From assembly GCF_002878395.1 (NCBI RefSeq), contig NC_061114.1:163601884-163665883 (forward strand): a DNA stretch of 64,000 nt, read 5' to 3'. The stretch is from Capsicum annuum. Its lineage: Eukaryota; Streptophyta; Magnoliopsida; Solanales; Solanaceae. Positions 59,930-64,000 of the stretch are shown one piece after another. The notes below the pieces were generated by a model that made no database searches, was not told where the DNA came from, and saw only the letters and a list, made by a program, of their open reading frames with translations. Within the stretch, counting starts at the first letter, position 1. Every line of letters begins with the position of its first letter. The translations under genes and the position numbers were made by a program.

Positions 59930-61140
59930 GAACGTGATATTGATTTTACTATTGATGTGGAGCCAGCCATTAAGGCCATTTCTATACCTCCCTATATGAT
60001 AGTGCCTGTGGAGTTGAAAAAGTTGAAAGAGTAGTTGAAAAATTTATTGGGTAAGGGGTTTATTAGACCTAGTGTATCTCATTGGGTGCACCAGCCTTAT
60101 ATATGAAGAAGAAGAATGGTTTTATGAATATATGTATTGATTATAAGTAGCTGAACAAAGTGACGGTTAAGAACAAGCATCCTCTTCCTCGCATGAGATA
60201 TATTTAATCAGCTTCATAGAGTTTTAGTTTTTCTAAGATTAATTTAAGATCTGAGTACCACCAGTTAAATATTAGAGCATCAGATGTTTCAAAAATGGTT
60301 TTTCAAACTCTATATGGTCATTATGAGTTCTTGGTTATGTCTTTTAGGTTAATCAATGCCCCCACAACATTCATGGAGTTTATAAAATGGGAATTTCGAT
60401 CGTATCTTGGCTTCTTTATGATTGTATTTATAGATGACATCTTAGTTTATTCTAAAAGTGGGGCCAAAATGTGAAGCATTTAAAGATTATACTGCAGGGG
60501 TTATGTGATGAGAAGTTGTATGCCATGTTTTCTTTGTGTGAGTTCTGGTTGGATTCGATCTCTTTCATAAGTCATGTGGTGACTAAGAATGGTATTGTGG
60601 TTGCCAGATAAGATTACGATGATTTGTGATTGGAATAAACCTACTTTTCCTATCGAGATTTAATTTTTTGGTGGTTTAAAGGTTTATTAATGGAGCTTTG
60701 TAGTGGGTTTCTTATTTATTGTGTCTCCTTTGACTAAGTTAACTTGGTTATTCAATGGTTGGATGCATACAAGAAGAGCTTTCAAAAGCTCAAGGATTTG
60801 TTAACTTCGGTTCCTATCTTGACTTTGCCAAAAGAGGGTGTGGGTTCTAATATATTTTGTGATGCTTTAAGTATTGGTTTGGGTGCGGTGTTTATGCAGA
60901 AGGATAAGGTGATTGCTTATTCCTCTCGTCAGTTAAAACCTCATGAGAGAAATTACCCTACCCATAATTTATAGTTGGCAGTCGTAGTATTTATGTTAAA
61001 GTTGTGGTGTAATTATTTGTATGAAGTGTCTTATGAGATTTACTCAAAACATCCTATCCTTCAGCACTTCTTCAGACAACGAGATCTTAATATGAGGCAT
61101 CGACATTAGCTTCATCACTATTTTGTATCATTCAAGTAAG
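59930..61140 (+). pseudogene. Reverse transcriptase and RNase H of plus-strand gypsy element
   Basis: Blocks visible across frames: IDFTIDVEP (about 59940), LLGKGFIRPSVSHW (about 60045-60085), ICIDYK*LNKVTVKNKHPL with an internal stop (about 60130-60185), and [12 protein letters not shown] (about 60428-60462). An RNase H start frame (60744-60974) has [35 protein letters not shown] and [20 protein letters not shown], with the first catalytic Asp kept. Confidence 0.9.
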
Positions 61141-62786
61141 GCTAGTGTGGTTGCGGATACCTTGAGTCAAAAGTCGACTAGTATAGAGAGATTAGGTCAA
61201 CTGTTGACTAAGAGTTGCTACCTTGGATGTTCAGTCTTTATCTAACCTAATGGTTAGGCTTGATATTTCGACACTCAAACGTGTTCTAGCCTTTGTTGAT
61301 ACTAGATTTTATTTGGTGGGGCAGATTTGAGCTCACCACTTTGATGATGATAGTTTGAGGGTGATTCAGGATTAGGTACTGAATGGCGAGTCTAGGTGGT
61401 ATCTCTTGATTTTGATGGAGTTTTGAGGATTGGGGGTAGATTTTTTGTGCCGAAAGTTTGTGATTAGGTAAGATTGATCTTAGATGAGGCCAATTGTTCT
61501 AGATATTCCATTCACCCAGGTGTGACCAAGATATATCATAATTTAAAGCATTTTTATTGGTAGGGTGGTATAAATAAAGATGTGGTGTATTTTGTAGGCC
61601 GTTGCTTGTGTTGTCAATTGGTGAAGGTCGAGCATCAGAGACAAGGTGGTTTGTTTTTGAGATTACATATTCCTAGTGGAAGTGGGAGTAGATCACTATG
61701 GACTTCATGGCTGGATTGTTTCATATTTCTCATGGTTCTAACAGTATTTGGCTCGTTATGGATTGGTTTACCAAATCAGTCCACTTTATCCATATTCAGA
61801 TTTTTTTAGTGCTAAAAAGTTGACCCGTATCTACGTTTAGGAGATAGTTTATTTTCTTGGGGTACCCGTGTGTAATATTTTAGATGGAGGCTTAGTGTAA
61901 CGTTTACCTTCTGTTGGACTTTTCAAGAGGAGATGGATACTCGGATTAACCTTAGCGTAACTTTCCACCCCAGAGTAACGGTCAGTTGGAGCGAACTATT
62001 TAGGTTTTGAAGGATATACTCCACACATGTGTTATATATTATGAGGTTAGTGGTACCAGCATTTGGCCTTGGTGGAGTTCGCTTATAATAATAGCTATTA
62101 TTTGAGTATTGAGATAGCCCCTTTTGAGGCGTTGTATGGTAGGCATTGTTGATCCTTTATTGGTTAGTTTGAGACTTTAGAAGTTAGACCCATAGTACGA
62201 CTTTATTTGCGACTCTTTGGATAGAGTTAGGGTGATTCAGTACAGGATTCGAACGGCTCAGAGTAGGCATAAATTTATGCAGAATATACATTACGTGCCT
62301 TGAAGTTTGGAATTTGTGATCGAGTCTTTCTTTGTGTGTTGCCTATGAAAGGCATGATGAGGTTCGAAAAGAGAGGCAAGCTTAGCCCCAGGTATATTGG
62401 ACCATTTGAGATTCTTCAGACAATTGGGAAGGTTTTTATGAGTTGGCCTTACCTCCAAACGTCTAAACATTTTATCCAGTATCTAATGTGCCTATGCTTT
62501 GGTGCTATATCCCGAATAAGTCTCATGTGCTTCGTTGGGATTTAGTTTAGTTGGATGAGAGGTTGACCTTAATTAAGAAACCAGTGTCCATTTTATCCAA
62601 GGATGTGAGATAGTTGCGTTCTAGAAACACTCTTGTCATTAAGGTTTAGTGGAGACACCGTCCTATTGACGAGGCTACTTGGGAGGTCAAGTCTGACATG
62701 TGTAGTAGTTATCCTCAATTTTTTACCAATTCTGATTTTTTTTTACCTTTAGTTCGAGGAGGAACTAGATTTTTAGCCGTGGATGT
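61141..62786 (+). pseudogene. Integrase and chromodomain-like end of plus-strand gypsy element
   Basis: The HHCC zinc site is visible as SIHPGVTKIYHNLKHFYW (about 61508-61562) and GRCLCCQLVKVEHQRQGG (about 61597-61650). The DDE core is scrambled by shifts (PQSNGQLERT-like GQLERT near 61980). The C-terminal block VLPMKGMMRFEKRGKLSPRY, IGPFEIL (about 62335-62420) is followed by WRHRPIDEATWEVKSDM (about 62650-62700), a chromodomain-like tail of the Tekay/Del type. Confidence 0.88.
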
Positions 62787-64000
62787 TGTAATGACTTGTA
62801 TTTGTGAATTTTCCATTTCTATTAGTGTTGATTATTTTACCCTTCCTCGTGGTTTCTGCATATTTATTTTGAGGTTCAAAAATAGTTGGCATGGTTTTCG
62901 ATGCGATTAGGAATGAGTGCGAGTTTGTTGTCTTTAGAGGCTTAAGAAGTTATATAGTTGACTTTAATAAATATTTATAGTTCTGAGTGCCGGATGGTAA
63001 AATAAACTGCACCAGTAAATCCAAAATATCGAATTTGGGTTAGTAGCGGAGTTTGGTTTTGGGAATTTTAAATCTCATTTCGTTCATTCATTTGGAAAAT
63101 ATTTAAAAGGGGGTACCAGGGGTTAATTTACTGAAAACAATCTTTTTTCAAAAATATAACGTCGTCATTGAGTTTGAAACATCAAAATTAGTCGAGTAGC
63201 ATATATAATTTTCTTTTGTCGGGTCTCAAATGAATACCAAGGGTCCATTTGGGGACATTTTAAACTTGGTTTCTGCTGCTGGAACAACATTTTCTGGTTT
63301 ATCATACCTGTCATCATGATTGCGTAGAAACGTGTCAATCATGGGACTTGATACCCTTCATCTCAATTGAATGGTCGCAATCACGGTGAGAATTTGGTGA
63401 ACCGGGTCGATTTTGTCCATCGCAGTTGTGAGGCCCTTTTATTGTGTGAGCAACTTAAACCCCGATCAATGTTGACCCTTGCTATCGCGAGGTGAAGGGT
63501 TCGCAATCGTGAGGCAATGCTCACTGAACAATATAAAAGTCTCTTTTCATATTTTTTCTTTATTTTGGGACCTTTGAGCTTTGAGTTTCGTGATTTTTGA
63601 CGATTTCTTCACCATTTGAGCTTGGGTAAGCTCCAAAACCTTGTTTCCACTATTTCCACTGATTATATATTCAAAAACTCTTTTTAATCATGATTTTGAA
63701 ATGGAAAAATTGAGGTTTTACTGTTATAGTTTAAAAAGAATTTTTCTTCAATTTGGATCTCGATTTTAACCCATTTTCCTCTGAGTTTTCACGGTAGAAT
63801 CCTATAACCTTGGGAAATGTATTTTTTTTAAAATGAAATTTTAATTTTACCCTTTTTATTTTCAAACTCATTTTCCAAACTCTTTTTGGCACCGGCCAAA
63901 TATGGGTATCTATAACTTTCTTTTAACGGATAGATGTTATTTTTGAATATTGTAGTTGATTTTGAGGCAGCTAACAAGGGAGAGGCTCTGGGTTGAAGCA
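62787..64000 (+). repeat. 3' LTR of plus-strand gypsy element, cut by window end
   Basis: Starts TGTAATGACTTGTATTTG after the pol end. It contains repeated CGCAATCACGG / CGCAATCGTGAGG motifs (about 63360-63515) and a TATA-like ATATAAAAGTCTC (about 63531). Its first 250 bp resemble the minus-strand reading of the element M LTR more than gypsy LTR 1. Confidence 0.75.

Noticed and set aside
48100..62786. Envelope-bearing retrovirus-like element
   Set aside because: Both gypsy pol regions end in a chromodomain-like tail followed by an LTR, with no extra open frame.

Overview
The window is plant nuclear DNA, very probably from a Solanaceae species. The grounds are three kinds of SINE or retroposon that I recognise as Solanaceae families (TS-type, pol III-box type and an Au-like fragment), AT-rich intergenic DNA, and dense layers of Ty1/copia, Ty3/gypsy, L1-type and RTE-type retrotransposons with hAT-, Tourist- and MULE-like DNA elements. 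I see no rRNA, tRNA, CRISPR or bacterial-type gene organisation. Almost all open frames longer than 60 codons are decayed transposon domains or chance frames.

Layout. 1-6036: intergenic DNA with a SINE tail, a MITE-like element, a 62-bp tandem repeat, a non-autonomous hAT element with a perfect 8-bp target duplication (2761-3503), a TS SINE, and a minus-strand RTE-type LINE carrying a nested SINE. 6037-26665: the only host gene family, a minus-strand gene of unknown function present as three paralogous copies in tandem. Copy C (24652-26388) can be read as five exons whose phases close exactly into 370 codons. Copy B (17805-19398) has a 2-bp frameshift. Copy A (6672-13258) has frameshifts and is split in exon 3 by a copia element (7485-12339). 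Copies A and B share upstream copia-leader and L1 remnants that C lacks. After the duplications the copies received separate insertions: copia in A; a SINE and a possible mitochondrial segment in B; a Tourist-like element between B and C. Each has an empty site in a sister copy.

26666-29483: a MULE-like element with long inverted repeats and two MITEs nested in it. 29484-35482: a second copia element whose 5' LTR carries two insertions. 35483-41483: AT-rich DNA with two degenerate LINE pieces and a six-unit tandem array of about 109 bp. 41484-64000: nested Ty3/gypsy elements. A plus-strand LTR (41484) is split by a minus-strand element (43385-57808), which itself holds two solo LTRs in opposite orientations, each with a 5-bp target duplication. 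A plus-strand decayed gag-pol follows (57890-62786), then a 3' LTR cut by the window end.

There is no operon-like cooperation between genes. The most informative content is the natural series of filled and empty insertion sites across the triplicated gene and between the LTRs, which gives a relative order of events. I found no convincing new molecular system. The best candidates for follow-up are the copy C gene, the NUMT-like insert, the fold-back rearrangement in the first copia element, the mismatched gypsy LTRs and the palindrome-rich LTR.
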